In this document: positions 8,524-18,311 of the stretch, piece by piece
Layout: every line of letters starts with the position of its first letter
How positions within the stretch are numbered: position 1 is the first letter of the stretch
Assembly: GCA_029762535.1 (NCBI GenBank)
Contig: JARVGK010000012.1
Location: forward strand, 1 to 64,000
Direction of reading: 5' to 3'
Source: Thermoplasmatota archaeon
GTDB taxonomy: Archaea > Thermoplasmatota > Penumbrarchaeia > Penumbrarchaeales > Penumbrarchaeaceae
DNA length: 64,000 nucleotides
Notes under the pieces: generated by a model
What the model saw: the letters and a program-made list of their open reading frames with translations, nothing else
What the model was told of the DNA's origin: nothing
Database searches by the model: none
Position numbers and translations under genes: made by a program

Positions 8524-11500
8524 TTACCCTTCATTTCCCTCTCCGACCTCTATCGCCCCGTCCTGGTATATCACCATCCCCTTGGCATTATCTCCGGTGA
8601 TCCTGCTCACCGCTCGAACGTATCTTTGGACCTGTTCTTCGTGATGGGGCTGCCTGGAACCGGTCTTGAAATCGATGACGACCCATGATCCGTCCCTCAT
8701 CTTCAGCAGCCTGTCGATCCTCCCTCTCATCCGCTCACCCTCGACGGAAGATAGAAGGGAGATCTCATCGAAGGATCGGAGGGCCCCTTCCGGAACGAGG
8801 CTTTCCATGCTTTGGGCCGTGGGTCCTATACGAATTTCCTCCTCGGGATATCCCATCTCAAGGGCAGCCCTGTGCGGGTCCTTGCCGCTGAGCACCTCGT
8901 GCACCATGGTCCCGAACTGGTCCGGCGAGCATATGCCCCCGGCGTCAAGGTGCGTTCCATCGACCGTTGAGGGATCGGTCTCGCTGGGCCTGATGATCAC
9001 CTCGTCCCCCGACGTTTTGATCGGCAGGACCAGCTTTTCATTTACCGTTCCGGTCCGGGTCGTCCTGACGGTCTCGGTCGAATCGTCCTCGACGATCCGA
9101 TCATGCGCGATCAGCTCCAATTCCAGCCCGCTCCATTCCAGTTTCCCCTCCTTCATCGCGTTCCAGTCGATCGGAACGGATCCAGTGAGAAGGGCCATGA
9201 GCCCCTTCGGATTCATGTCGTTGTCTCCGGGGGCGGGGATCCGTCCCGAGAGGACGAGATGGTCCTTGGCCCTGGTGCAGGCGACGTACAGCAGCCTCTT
9301 TGCCTCCTCGCCCTCCAGTTCCTCCCTCGAGAGCGCGGCCTCGACGTGCGAAGGGGTCCTTACGGTCTCTCCTGTATCGGGATCGAAGACCTTTACGGTC
9401 AGACCCCGGTCCGGATCGACCCTGACGAAGGAGCGGTCGGAACCCTTCGGAAGATGATGCATGCCCATGAGGACAACCATTGGCCATTCCAGACCCTTGG
9501 CGGCATGTATGGTCATGAGCGAAACGGCGTTCTTTGACGAGAGCGGGGGTTCCCCCTCACCGGACTGGCCCTCCGCCATCTCCCTGAGCTCGTCCCTGAG
9601 ATCGAACAGGGTTCCTCTGGTCTGCGTGACGATCTCGATGAGCCTGTCAAGGTTCCTGCATCCCCTCCTCCCGTCCATCATGGCATACATCGCACCGTCG
9701 GATATGATCTTGCCAACGGCGACGTGGGCCGGGTATGTCCGGGCCAACTTTATGTATTCCAATAGCCTGTCACCATGAGGAGAATGGTCCGGAGAGGACC
9801 GCAGTTTTTGGAGAAGGGTAAGCCCGGGGAACGAGGACATCCTGAAGAGTTCCTCGTCATCAAGGGAGAACAGCGGACCTTTGAGGACAGATGCCAGGGC
9901 AACGTCGTTCACGGGACAGCAGAGGAACTCCAGAAGCTGTATGACGTCAGAGATCTCCTGCCTCTCGAAGAACCCCTTTCCCTTGTATACCACATAGGGC
10001 AGTCCCTCGCTCCTGAAGCCCCTTTCATAATGCTCGAGCCTGGTCCTGCCCCGGACCAGTATCGCTATGTCCTCGATCTCGATCGGCCTTTCATCGCCTT
10101 CATTTCCATCGAGGACCGGCCATCCCTCCCGGAGTGCCCTCTTCAGCAGCCGGGCGACCGCGACCCCCTCCCGGAACTCCTCCTCCTCCCTGCCGGCGAC
10201 CCCAATTATGTTCAACCTGGCCCCATCGCTCTTGACGGCATCGAGAGGCTCGAAGGGGACCCCCCATCTCGAGCCGCCCTCGCCCATGACGGACGGGAAC
10301 AGCGAGTTGGCGAACTCCATTATCTCCCTCCGTGACCTGAAGTTGCGGTCGAGGACCACGGAGTCGCCCTCGAGCATTTCCCGGGCCTCGGAGAATATCC
10401 GCACATCGGAGGACCTGAAACCGTAAATGGACTGTTTCGGATCTCCGACCAGGAACAGCCTGGCCGTGCCTCCCTCGCCTCTGATAAGTCTAACCAGTTC
10501 CCACTGTCTTGGATCCGTGTCCTGGAACTCGTCTACCATGATGTGGGAGTATTTACTCCTCAGAGCTTCGAGGGCCTTGATCCCCGGCCCCTTCAAGAGC
10601 CTCAAGGCCAAAGAGACCATGTCGTCGAAGTCCAGCGCCCTCTTCGCCCTCTTCGCCCTGGCGTATTCGTTCTCGAGCGACGCATAGACGGCCGCCAGGT
10701 CCGAGATCGTCCTTCTCGTCCTTCGATCGAGCCCGTCCTTCATGTAGGAAAGGAGGTCCTTATTATCGAAGGCGAAGTCCACGACGGTCCCCAAATGCGT
10801 CCTCATGACATCGATGGAGCCCTTCCAGACCTCCTTTTTTCCCAGGACCCTCGGCGACCTCTTCTGCCCTTTACCGGTCAGAAAGAGCCTATGCACCCTG
10901 GAGAAAGCGCGAACGATCGATCCCGGGTCCTCCTCTTGCGATACCATATCGATGACCCCGGATAGAACCTCCACAAGCCGTGTGGCATTGTCCTCTCCAG
11001 CCGGGCGCGGGAGGGATCCCAGCTCCCTGATGGCCCTGGAGAGCGTCGGGAGCCCATCCTCCGCCGTGCCCATCATGAGCCTCAAGGAAGCGTCGAGGAA
11101 GGAGAGGCTTCTATGTATCGCTTCTTCCGAGGATAGATCGATCCTTGAGGACCCCCTGCATGCGATCATACCGTGCATGGCCTCACGCAGCATCAGGACG
11201 CCGTGATCGACTATCAGCCTCCTGATGGACGCGGAGTGGTCCCCGCTCTTTCTCAGGAGTTCGTTGAAGGCCTCGTCGAACAGTTTTCTCGCCCCGGCCT
11301 CCGAGAGCACCTCGGGGTCGGGGTCCAGCCCGAGTGACAGCGGCTCGGACCTGACGATCCTGGAACAGAACGAGTGTATGGTGGATATGTCCGCGCTCAG
11401 AAGGTCGTCAAGCATCGGTTCGTACCTAGCAGGATCCGCTGCTGACATATCCCTCAAGGCCTTCCCGACCTTCGCTCTCATCTCAGCTGCGGCCTTGTCC

Positions 11501-11670
11501 GTGAAGGTCAGGGCGAGTATATTGCCTGGGCGGAGCTTCGGGTCGTCCCTGAGTATGGAGATGTACCTCTGGACGAGGACCCATGTCTTGCCGGACCCCG
11601 CACCGGCGGTTACGACCCGGTCCCTCTCGAGCACAAGAGCGTCCCTCTGCCGTGGTGTTGGGCCGTTCAT
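8524..11670 (-). CDS. UvrD/RecB-type helicase-nuclease, AddA-like
   Basis: The 1048-residue product is a superfamily 1 helicase with a C-terminal nuclease. Visible motifs in order: Q-motif region TPRQRDAL, Walker A GAGSGKT (residues 22-28), motif Ia ALTFTDKAAAEMR, motif II VDEFQDTDP (about 375), motif III VGDPKQSIYGFR, motif V SLMTIHAAKGLEWP and motif VI LLYVACTRAKDHL. The C-terminus has VVIDFKTGSR (about 995) and QVQRYVRAV, the RecB-family nuclease core. Length and order fit the AddA subunit of AddAB. The start ATG overlaps the stop of the AddB-like gene (ATGA), so the pair is co-translated. Role by family: DNA double-strand-break end resection. Archaea usually use HerA-NurA, which makes this pair notable. 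Confidence 0.9.
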   Translation of the reverse strand: MNGPTPRQRDALVLERDRVVTAGAGSGKTWVLVQRYISILRDDPKLRPGNILALTFTDKAAAEMRAKVGKALRDMSAADPARYEPMLDDLLSADISTIHSFCSRIVRSEPLSLGLDPDPEVLSEAGARKLFDEAFNELLRKSGDHSASIRRLIVDHGVLMLREAMHGMIACRGSSRIDLSSEEAIHRSLSFLDASLRLMMGTAEDGLPTLSRAIRELGSLPRPAGEDNATRLVEVLSGVIDMVSQEEDPGSIVRAFSRVHRLFLTGKGQKRSPRVLGKKEVWKGSIDVMRTHLGTVVDFAFDNKDLLSYMKDGLDRRTRRTISDLAAVYASLENEYARAKRAKRALDFDDMVSLALRLLKGPGIKALEALRSKYSHIMVDEFQDTDPRQWELVRLIRGEGGTARLFLVGDPKQSIYGFRSSDVRIFSEAREMLEGDSVVLDRNFRSRREIMEFANSLFPSVMGEGGSRWGVPFEPLDAVKSDGARLNIIGVAGREEEEFREGVAVARLLKRALREGWPVLDGNEGDERPIEIEDIAILVRGRTRLEHYERGFRSEGLPYVVYKGKGFFERQEISDVIQLLEFLCCPVNDVALASVLKGPLFSLDDEELFRMSSFPGLTLLQKLRSSPDHSPHGDRLLEYIKLARTYPAHVAVGKIISDGAMYAMMDGRRGCRNLDRLIEIVTQTRGTLFDLRDELREMAEGQSGEGEPPLSSKNAVSLMTIHAAKGLEWPMVVLMGMHHLPKGSDRSFVRVDPDRGLTVKVFDPDTGETVRTPSHVEAALSREELEGEEAKRLLYVACTRAKDHLVLSGRIPAPGDNDMNPKGLMALLTGSVPIDWNAMKEGKLEWSGLELELIAHDRIVEDDSTETVRTTRTGTVNEKLVLPIKTSGDEVIIRPSETDPSTVDGTHLDAGGICSPDQFGTMVHEVLSGKDPHRAALEMGYPEEEIRIGPTAQSMESLVPEGALRSFDEISLLSSVEGERMRGRIDRLLKMRDGSWVVIDFKTGSRQPHHEEQVQRYVRAVSRITGDNAKGMVIYQDGAIEVGEGNEG

Positions 11671-14645
11671 TCCTCATCCCTCCTGCATACGTCCTTGAAC
11701 TGGCAGTAAGTTCTATTGGGGCATCTGTCCGGGGTGTCGAAGGCCCCGCTCCTCACCGAACGTGCTATGTCCAGGGCGGTATCCAGGGCCCTTTCCATGG
11801 CTGAAATGGAACCGGAGGCATCGTATTCCAGACCTTTGCCGGAGCCTCCCATGACGTATTCCCTCTCGACCCCCCCTCTTTTTCCGACCCAGTAATATCC
11901 CCCTCCCGCGGCCGACCATCCTTCGTGCAGGCTCCGTATCGCTGCGGAGTACAGGGGCACCTGAACGGACCTCTTCCCATCGAAACTCGACCTGCTCCCC
12001 GTCTTGTAATCCCATATTCTGAAAGCATTCGCTCCTTCGATGTTCGCCGAATCGACCCTGTCTATGAAACCACCGAATAGGATCCCCCCCCCATCCTTCG
12101 AGAGGGTCAGGGGCTCGGACCTGCCGAAGGATAGCTCCGTGTACCTGACAGAGAAGGGGCCGGTCTGCGCGCATTCCTTTTCCAGGTACTCCCGCAGCAG
12201 GCCCTTTTCCCCTTCTGCTCCCACCAGGAGGTCCGAGAGAGCATCCCAGAATGGGCCGTTGTAGGGATAGGAGGAGATCACCTCCCTGGCCGAGGCGAGC
12301 ATAAGGGGCCAAGCCTCCTCTATCTTTTCCGGGCCCAGTGATGCTTCCCCCTTCTCGTTCCATCTCCTGTGGAAACCTTCCAGGATGGAATGGATTATCG
12401 TCCCTTTCCGATCCGGAGGCACGTCCGGGTCCAGCTTCTCCACCGGGGATATTCCCAGCACGTAGCGGACGAAGAAGTCGTAGGGACATTTCCGGTAGCT
12501 CTCCAGCTGGGATGCGGACCATATATGGTCGGGGCCGAACCTCCGCTCGAGCACTTCGAGGAGCGATGTGTCGATCAAGGGACCTTTTCCCCTGCAGTTG
12601 ACCCCGTCGAGGAGGGCCGCCCTCTTGCGGTACCTTCCCAGGACCTCCTCTCCACCATCGATGATTTCGAGGGAAGTGGAAGGGTCTATGGGCGCGGGCC
12701 CGGACCCGCTGAGGTCCGATGCGTCCTCTCTGTAAGATGATATGCGCCTCAGGAGCTCGGTCCTCCCAACGGGTTGCTCTCCGAGATCGTATGGTCTCGT
12801 CTCCAATGCTTCGAGGAAAGGGCTGAGCTGAACGGGGGATCCCCCTTCGGTCATGTGATGCGATATGAAGACCCTGTCGCATGTGGTCATGCAGATGGCG
12901 AGGTCCTCCAGCTCCTCCCTCCTCTCCGGATGTTCCCTGAGGCCCAGTGCCGACCTTTCTGCGCTGTCCATGGGTCTGAAGTCCGTCGGCCTCATCGGGA
13001 CCTCTCCTTCGACCGGGGACTGGACCACCAGTACTCGAGCCCTCCTTGAGGTCTGCTGTTTTATCTTCCCCACCCACACGCCGGAGGTTTCCCTGCCCAC
13101 CTTCCTGCCCTGGACCCTGCGGCGAAGCCTCTCGACGATCTCCTCCATCCCCAATGAAGCATTGTGACCTGGCTCGATCGAGGGCAGCTCGGATATGGCC
13201 CTGTCAAGCATGGACAGAGCCCTATGTCCTATATCCTCCTGGTCCCCGGCGGTGGGCCGACAGACCCTGAGTTCGGAGAGGATCCGCCGGATATCCCTGG
13301 CCCTCTCTCTGTGGTCGATGCCGTTGACGTTGAGGCCTTCCAATCTCTTCAGGAGCCACTCCAGGGCCGGTATCGCTTTACCGCAGAGGTCCTTGTACCT
13401 CCCGTCAGGCCGCGACAGATGGTCCTCAAGGGGCTCGATCCAATCCTTTTCAATATCCCTGCCTCCGAAGACCATCGCCTCCCTGAAGAGCAGGTCCATC
13501 TCCTCTCCCGATACCTTATTTTCGTCCTCGGTTCCGATCTGTACGTTCATGAGGGTCAGCGCACGGGTCAATTCCTCCGACCTCATACCTTCACGGTGAG
13601 GTGAGATCAGCTCGAGGAACCCTGACACGGCTGGGACCTCGATCAGTTTAATGAAGGGATCGGAATCGAAAGGGATGCCGTATTCGTCGAATATGATTGG
13701 GATGAACCTCTCGTATAGGTCGCCTCCCGGGGTGACCATGGATATGTCCTTGGGATCGAGTTCTTCCTCGACGATAAGCTTCTTGATGAGCTTGCAGGCG
13801 CACCTGAGCGATGATATGCGGTCCTCGCCCTGGATGGAGTGTATGGTGCCATCATAGGATATACTGTCTCTGAACGCGGTCCCTGCTATGGGGACCCCCA
13901 CCGCGCCGCAGGAGGATTGCGGAACGTGAATTCCGTCCAGATACGAGGGGCATGATCTCAGAGGATGTTCCAAGCACACAGCGTTCGAGCAGTTCCTCAG
14001 TACGCATCGCATCATATCCGAGTAGGAGGGGTCCATATTGCCCAGCATGTACGTCTTGAAACGCAGGTTCGCCGTTATCGACGGATCGTCCACTATCATC
14101 CTCACAACGGCATCGGGCACCATCTCCTCATCTATCATACCTTCCCTTTCAAGGATATCCAGGTATTCCCGATATATCGAGCATAGCTCCGAGGACCGAC
14201 CCGTAGAGGCGATACTGTCCAGATCCGCAGGCGACGTTCGGTTCATCAACAGTTCCTTCAACGCCTTGGACACGTATCCGGCGACCCCCTTGATCCCGCC
14301 TCCTTCAGGGCGCAGATGTACTATTCGCATACCCTCCATGATCCTAATGACCATGGCCTCCCTGAGATCGTCGTCCTTCACCGCCCTTTCGCCGCCGTGA
14401 AGGTCGTATAGATGGATGGCTAGCTTCCCGACGGTCAAGAGCCTGCCGGTGAAGGCCTCTCCAAGATCTCTTGAGATCTCCTTGACCATCCTCTCGGATT
14501 GCAAGATAAGATACGTACTTCCGCCGGGAGAGCGCAGGTCCTCTCCCAGGTCCTTGGCCATCGCCATCGCTCCGTCGGAAGGATGGGCGTATCCGACGGA
14601 TATCCCGGCGTCCGCTTTTATTGGAGTATCGGTTCCTGAGTGCAA
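11667..14645 (-). CDS. PD-(D/E)XK nuclease with iron-sulfur cysteines, AddB-like partner
   Basis: The start is a TTG at 14645 with GGAGGAGA upstream; no in-frame ATG gives a complete N-terminus. The 992-residue product has a long divergent helicase-like N-terminal part without a clear Walker A, as in inactivated AddB subunits. The C-terminal third is a RecB-type nuclease: SYRKCPYDFFVRYVLG (about 720), IIHSILEGFHRRW, and IWDYKTGSRSSF (about 878) with VQVPLYSAAI. Cysteines in CPNRTYCQFKDVC (about 975-988), with the cysteine at about 723, would ligate a [4Fe-4S] cluster, as known for AddB nucleases. It is the first gene of the pair and overlaps the AddA-like gene by four bases. Assignment as AddB is by architecture and context. 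Confidence 0.85.
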   Translation of the reverse strand: MHSGTDTPIKADAGISVGYAHPSDGAMAMAKDLGEDLRSPGGSTYLILQSERMVKEISRDLGEAFTGRLLTVGKLAIHLYDLHGGERAVKDDDLREAMVIRIMEGMRIVHLRPEGGGIKGVAGYVSKALKELLMNRTSPADLDSIASTGRSSELCSIYREYLDILEREGMIDEEMVPDAVVRMIVDDPSITANLRFKTYMLGNMDPSYSDMMRCVLRNCSNAVCLEHPLRSCPSYLDGIHVPQSSCGAVGVPIAGTAFRDSISYDGTIHSIQGEDRISSLRCACKLIKKLIVEEELDPKDISMVTPGGDLYERFIPIIFDEYGIPFDSDPFIKLIEVPAVSGFLELISPHREGMRSEELTRALTLMNVQIGTEDENKVSGEEMDLLFREAMVFGGRDIEKDWIEPLEDHLSRPDGRYKDLCGKAIPALEWLLKRLEGLNVNGIDHRERARDIRRILSELRVCRPTAGDQEDIGHRALSMLDRAISELPSIEPGHNASLGMEEIVERLRRRVQGRKVGRETSGVWVGKIKQQTSRRARVLVVQSPVEGEVPMRPTDFRPMDSAERSALGLREHPERREELEDLAICMTTCDRVFISHHMTEGGSPVQLSPFLEALETRPYDLGEQPVGRTELLRRISSYREDASDLSGSGPAPIDPSTSLEIIDGGEEVLGRYRKRAALLDGVNCRGKGPLIDTSLLEVLERRFGPDHIWSASQLESYRKCPYDFFVRYVLGISPVEKLDPDVPPDRKGTIIHSILEGFHRRWNEKGEASLGPEKIEEAWPLMLASAREVISSYPYNGPFWDALSDLLVGAEGEKGLLREYLEKECAQTGPFSVRYTELSFGRSEPLTLSKDGGGILFGGFIDRVDSANIEGANAFRIWDYKTGSRSSFDGKRSVQVPLYSAAIRSLHEGWSAAGGGYYWVGKRGGVEREYVMGGSGKGLEYDASGSISAMERALDTALDIARSVRSGAFDTPDRCPNRTYCQFKDVCRRDEE

Positions 14646-14714
14646 AGATGGATCTCCTCCAGCGGGAGATGCTGATGTGATGTTATTAATCTTCGCGGGC
14701 AGGGGTCGGTGAAA

Positions 14715-15161
14715 TTAAAAGTTGTCCACCAGAGACATTATGTCCTGGGGTATGATCAGGACAGGGACATCGCACTGCATCATCAGCTCGGAGACGACCC
14801 AGGGTGCGATGACCCCGCCGGAGGAGGCGCCTATGAGTATCATGTCGAAATCGTTGTCCCTGGCGAAGGTTAGCAGCGTTGGGACCAGATCGCCGCTGAC
14901 ATAATGCGAGCTGACGTCGACTCCCATCTCCTTTCCCTTTTCCTGGAAGTACCTTAGGGCCTCCCACGCCTCGGATTCCTTGCTGGTCGCGAGTATGAAG
15001 TTCGGGTCCCTGATGTGAAGGACATGAATGTCAGCCTCCAGCCTGGAGGCCACCTCCAGGATGTATTCGGACCTCTCCTTCGCCGCCAGGTAGCCGGACG
15101 TGGGGACCAGTATCTTCTTGCCCGTCTGCTTCATGTCGACTTGCAAGGCTTCTATCTCCAT
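14715..15161 (-). CDS. Universal stress protein (UspA) family
   Basis: The 148-residue product has the UspA alpha/beta fold: a KKILVPTSGYLAAKERSEYI first strand and helix, an ADIHVLHIRDP second strand, and the ATP-loop region FDMILIGASSGGVI followed by CDVPVLIIP. The nucleotide-binding loop is degenerate compared with the G-2x-G-9x-G-(S/T) consensus, so ATP binding is uncertain. The ATG at 15161 is used; the ATG at 15134 (MKQTGKK) is equally possible and closer to the usual family start. It follows mptA by 12 bases on the same strand and is probably the last gene of the prs-mptA transcript. Its specific role cannot be read from sequence. Confidence 0.8.
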   Translation of the reverse strand: MEIEALQVDMKQTGKKILVPTSGYLAAKERSEYILEVASRLEADIHVLHIRDPNFILATSKESEAWEALRYFQEKGKEMGVDVSSHYVSGDLVPTLLTFARDNDFDMILIGASSGGVIAPWVVSELMMQCDVPVLIIPQDIMSLVDNF

Positions 15162-15173
15162 AAACGTTTCGAG

Positions 15174-16100
15174 TCATGTCCTCTCGTGCCTCGAGCCGAC
15201 CCTCAGCTCCCCAAGGGTCGAGACCCTCTCCGCAAGGGCATCGTGCTTGTGTATGGACTCCTCGGAGACCGAGCGGACCCTTATAACGACATCGTCATCG
15301 AGCTCGGGATGGGATCCCAATAGGTCATCGATGATGTCCCTGACTATGTCCTCGACGAACTTGGGCCTCCTGTGGGCTTCGAGGACGACCCTTGCCTCAC
15401 CCATTCTCTTCAGGATCTCGTAGGTGGGGGAAGAGAGGTTCCTCTCGACGATGTCGATGAGCTCGTCGGCGTCCATCATGACCCCGTCCGTGGAGGACAG
15501 GAAAAGCTCCACCCGGTTCTTCTGATTGTGGGTGGGGACCGGGATCAGATCGAGAACCTTTATCTGTTCAGGGGTCGCCCCTCCCTCCGAGAGCTCCTCG
15601 GACAGGAGCTTCCTGACGGTCTCCATCGCGCAGGGGCATGCGCTCATGCCCGACACCTCGACCCCGATCGTTCTCAGTGGCCTCGCATCGCCCCGCCTGA
15701 CCGAAGCGTTGGCGGCGATGACGTAGTTCTCGAGGACGGCCTTGCCGTCTGGCGAGGTCCTCTCCCTGAAGTAATCGGCCCTGAGCCCTATCTCGGCATA
15801 TGTGGCATATTCGTGCGACTCGAGAAGGGATAGGGCTATCCTCTCAACGAACGCCTCCAGGGAATCGTTCTCCATGTCGAGGGCGGAATCGACGGCCCTG
15901 TGTATGACCTCTACGTGCCTGGACATGTGCGATCCCCGCTGCTGGGCCGGGAGGTTGACCATCACGTCTATCGAGGGGACGAGGCTCACGTCCTTTCCCG
16001 GGCGGTGAATGGTGACCGGACGTTTGATCCCCTTTACGCCCACCCTGCTTAGGTTGTAGCTCGAGAACAGTTCCCTTCCCTGCACGTCCGGCAGATCCAT
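15174..16100 (-). CDS. mptA: GTP cyclohydrolase MptA (GTP cyclohydrolase IV, FolE2 family)
   Basis: The 308-residue product belongs to the COG1469 (FolE2/MptA) family, which opens the GTP ring in the first step of pterin synthesis, in archaea toward methanopterin-type C1 carriers. Visible marks are YNLSRVGVKGIKRPV near the N-terminus, the metal-site region QQRGSHMSRHVEVI, the conserved cysteine/histidine motif GMSACPCAMETVR, and THNQKNRVEL. The length fits the family. The ATG at 16100 lies two bases after the prs stop; a GTG at 16109 would overlap prs by eight bases. It is coupled to prs, so nucleotide-sugar supply and pterin synthesis share a transcript. Confidence 0.9.
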   Translation of the reverse strand: MDLPDVQGRELFSSYNLSRVGVKGIKRPVTIHRPGKDVSLVPSIDVMVNLPAQQRGSHMSRHVEVIHRAVDSALDMENDSLEAFVERIALSLLESHEYATYAEIGLRADYFRERTSPDGKAVLENYVIAANASVRRGDARPLRTIGVEVSGMSACPCAMETVRKLLSEELSEGGATPEQIKVLDLIPVPTHNQKNRVELFLSSTDGVMMDADELIDIVERNLSSPTYEILKRMGEARVVLEAHRRPKFVEDIVRDIIDDLLGSHPELDDDVVIRVRSVSEESIHKHDALAERVSTLGELRVGSRHERT

Positions 16101-16101
16101 C

Positions 16102-16971
16102 TCATGCACCGCCCGTCAGTTCCTTAACTGCCCGCGCAACCGGTGCGGTGGCCGAGAAAGCGGTGGTCTGGTTCTCGATCGTGTCAGAGGAGAAAAGGCC
16201 GTCGAGGATGTGTTCCAACCTCTCCCGTCCCCCTCCGGTGAACAGGCCGTGGACGCAGCATGCGAAGACCTTCCTGGCCCCCTGCTCCCTAAGAGCCTCA
16301 GAGGCCCTGGCGATGGTCGAGCCCGTGGCGATAATATCGTCCACTATGCACACGTCCTTTCCGTCGACGTCCAGTTCCTTTCTCGCCATCGTGACGGTGG
16401 AGCCGTCTATCCTGGTCTTTTCCAGGTGGTCGAAGGGGCACCCGGCCGTTCTCGCCGCCTCGGCCGCATAGGTTATGGCCCCCTTGTCCGGTGAGAGTAC
16501 CAGGTCCAACCTGCCCTTCATCATTCCCCCCAGTTCGCTCATCACGGAGACGTTCCTTTTTCCGACCGCTGTTCCGAACTCCTCCAGGGTAGCCTGTTTG
16601 TGCAGATTGACGCAAATAACGTCGCTCAGAGAGAGGGATAGATGCCTGGCCATGGTCCGTGCCGCGAAGGATTCTCCTTCCTTGAAGACCCTGTCCTGCC
16701 TGGCGTATCCGAAGTATGGAATGACCCCGATGACCCGCGACGCGCCGTTGTCACGTGTCATGGATGACAGCATAAGCATCTCCAAAGCGTTATCGTCGGG
16801 GTAGGTGGATTGGACGATTAGAACGGTCTCGCCGGTGATATCCTCGAGCAGCCTGGCATACAGCTCTCCATCGGGGAATCGCCTGATGTCAGCATTCAGA
16901 ATTCCGGCATCCAGCTCCTTGGAGAGGGATGTGCACAGGGATGGATTGGAGCTGCCGCAGAGGATTCGCAT
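16102..16971 (-). CDS. prs: Ribose-phosphate pyrophosphokinase (PRPP synthetase)
   Basis: The 289-residue enzyme transfers pyrophosphate from ATP to ribose 5-phosphate, giving PRPP for nucleotide, histidine and pterin-related synthesis. Visible family marks are RRFPDGELYARL near the N-terminus, the ATP-site region VIPYFGYARQDRVF, the divalent-cation site VNLHKQATLEEF, the catalytic flexible loop EKTRIDG with its lysine and arginine, and the PRPP loop CIVDDIIATGSTIARA. The length is that of archaeal class enzymes, shorter than bacterial Prs. It has a strong SD (AAGGAGGG) and is 39 bases from the enolase gene on the same strand, in a housekeeping cluster. Confidence 0.95.
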   Translation of the reverse strand: MRILCGSSNPSLCTSLSKELDAGILNADIRRFPDGELYARLLEDITGETVLIVQSTYPDDNALEMLMLSSMTRDNGASRVIGVIPYFGYARQDRVFKEGESFAARTMARHLSLSLSDVICVNLHKQATLEEFGTAVGKRNVSVMSELGGMMKGRLDLVLSPDKGAITYAAEAARTAGCPFDHLEKTRIDGSTVTMARKELDVDGKDVCIVDDIIATGSTIARASEALREQGARKVFACCVHGLFTGGGRERLEHILDGLFSSDTIENQTTAFSATAPVARAVKELTGGA

Positions 16972-17010
16972 GGATATTTGCCCTCCTTAGATAACATATC
17001 ATCTTCCGAT

Positions 17011-18210
17011 TCAGAGGATCTCCTCGATCCTCATGAGCTCGTTGAGCTTCGCGATCCGCTCGCCCGAGACGGCCCCCGTCTTGATGCATATGGAACCGAA
17101 GGCCACGCCCATATGCGCGATCGCCGAGTCGGTCGTCTCCCCCGATCGATGCGAGATGACGGTCTGATAGCCGGCGTCCCTTGCGAGCCTGACAGCTTCC
17201 ATGGTATCAGTGAGGGTACCTATCTGGTTCGGTTTGATGAGGATGGCGTTGCAGGACCCCTCCTCGATCCCCCTCTCCAGCCTCTCGACGTTGGTCACGA
17301 AGATATCGTCCCCGATGACCAGGCATCGATCGCCGATATTTTCGGTCAGGATCGAATAGCCCTCGTAATCCTCCTCCCAGAGCGGGTCCTCGACCGAGAA
17401 CAGCTCGTATTTGTCGACAAGCTCGCCCACGAAGGCGATCTGCCCGTCACGGTCGAGCTTCCTGTCGGCATAGACGTACCTGTCCTTCTTGTAAAAGGAG
17501 GATGAGGCCAGGTCCAGTCCCGGCTGCACCGGGAAACCGACCTCGTCGGACACCTCCTGGCATGCCGCAAATAGGACCTCGAGCGCCTCTTCATTGGCGA
17601 TGGAAGCCACCCAGGCGCCCTCATCGCCTTTGCCGAGGGCGCGGTCGGGGTATCTCTTCTTGAGCATCTCGGCCACCTTGGCGTGAACGGCCGCGCCCGC
17701 GAAGGCCGATCCTCTGAAGGTCTCGCCCTGGGATATGGCGAGGAACTCCTGTATGTCCGTGCCTCCAATGGCGTGCTTGCCCCCGCCGATGACGTTGCCC
17801 ATGGGGTAGGGCAGATCGCAGGCCATCATGCCTCCGAGATATCTGAAATACGGTATCTCCAGCGATTCCGCCGCCGCCCTCGATGATGCGATGGACAGGG
17901 CCACTGCGAGGTTGCCCCCGATCCTGGACAGGTCATCCGTCCCGTCCACGTCGCGTATGATATCGTCGATCCCCTCCTGATCGAACACGTCGAGCCCCAT
18001 GACCTTGGGCGCGAGCTCGTTCTCGAACAGCTCCATGGCCGCATCCAGCCCGGCCTTGGGTACCGCCACGGCCTCATGCTCGCCGGTGGATGCCCCGCTC
18101 GGGGCCGCGAACATGCCTCCCGCCTCCATTGTCCATACCTCGACCTCCACGGTGGGCTTCCCCCTGCTGTCCAGTATCTTCCTTATGACTATGTCCTCTA
18201 TCTCCGACAT
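17011..18210 (-). CDS. eno: Enolase (phosphopyruvate hydratase)
   Basis: The 399-residue product interconverts 2-phosphoglycerate and phosphoenolpyruvate in the cytoplasm. I choose the ATG at 18210 (MSEIEDIVIRKILDSRGKPT), the normal family start; the upstream in-frame extension is not conserved in type. Motifs in order: DSRGKPTVEVEV, the flexible-loop PSGASTGEHEAV, DGTDDLSRIGGNLAVALS, the magnesium ligands in FSVEDPLWEEDYEGY and VIGDDIFVTN, the catalytic lysine in ILIKPNQIGTLTDTM, and VISHRSGETTDS. All key residues are present, so it should be active. It is divergent from the MazG-like gene across about 100 bases that must hold both promoters. Confidence 0.97.
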   Translation of the reverse strand: MSEIEDIVIRKILDSRGKPTVEVEVWTMEAGGMFAAPSGASTGEHEAVAVPKAGLDAAMELFENELAPKVMGLDVFDQEGIDDIIRDVDGTDDLSRIGGNLAVALSIASSRAAAESLEIPYFRYLGGMMACDLPYPMGNVIGGGKHAIGGTDIQEFLAISQGETFRGSAFAGAAVHAKVAEMLKKRYPDRALGKGDEGAWVASIANEEALEVLFAACQEVSDEVGFPVQPGLDLASSSFYKKDRYVYADRKLDRDGQIAFVGELVDKYELFSVEDPLWEEDYEGYSILTENIGDRCLVIGDDIFVTNVERLERGIEEGSCNAILIKPNQIGTLTDTMEAVRLARDAGYQTVISHRSGETTDSAIAHMGVAFGSICIKTGAVSGERIAKLNELMRIEEIL

Positions 18211-18311
18211 GGCAACGCCTCGATGGGACCATGACACCCCTGCGTAAAAGGTTTTTGGATGGGTCGATACCCGCCATCATCTATTTCTCCCGAGAATTCC
18301 TTCTCCCCCTC

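Noticed and set aside
11713-13077. Open frame of 454 codons on the minus strand inside the AddB-like gene
   Set aside because: Same-strand frame shift shadow; the composition is rich in Arg, Gly and Pro, as expected from an out-of-frame reading, and the real frame has the nuclease motifs.
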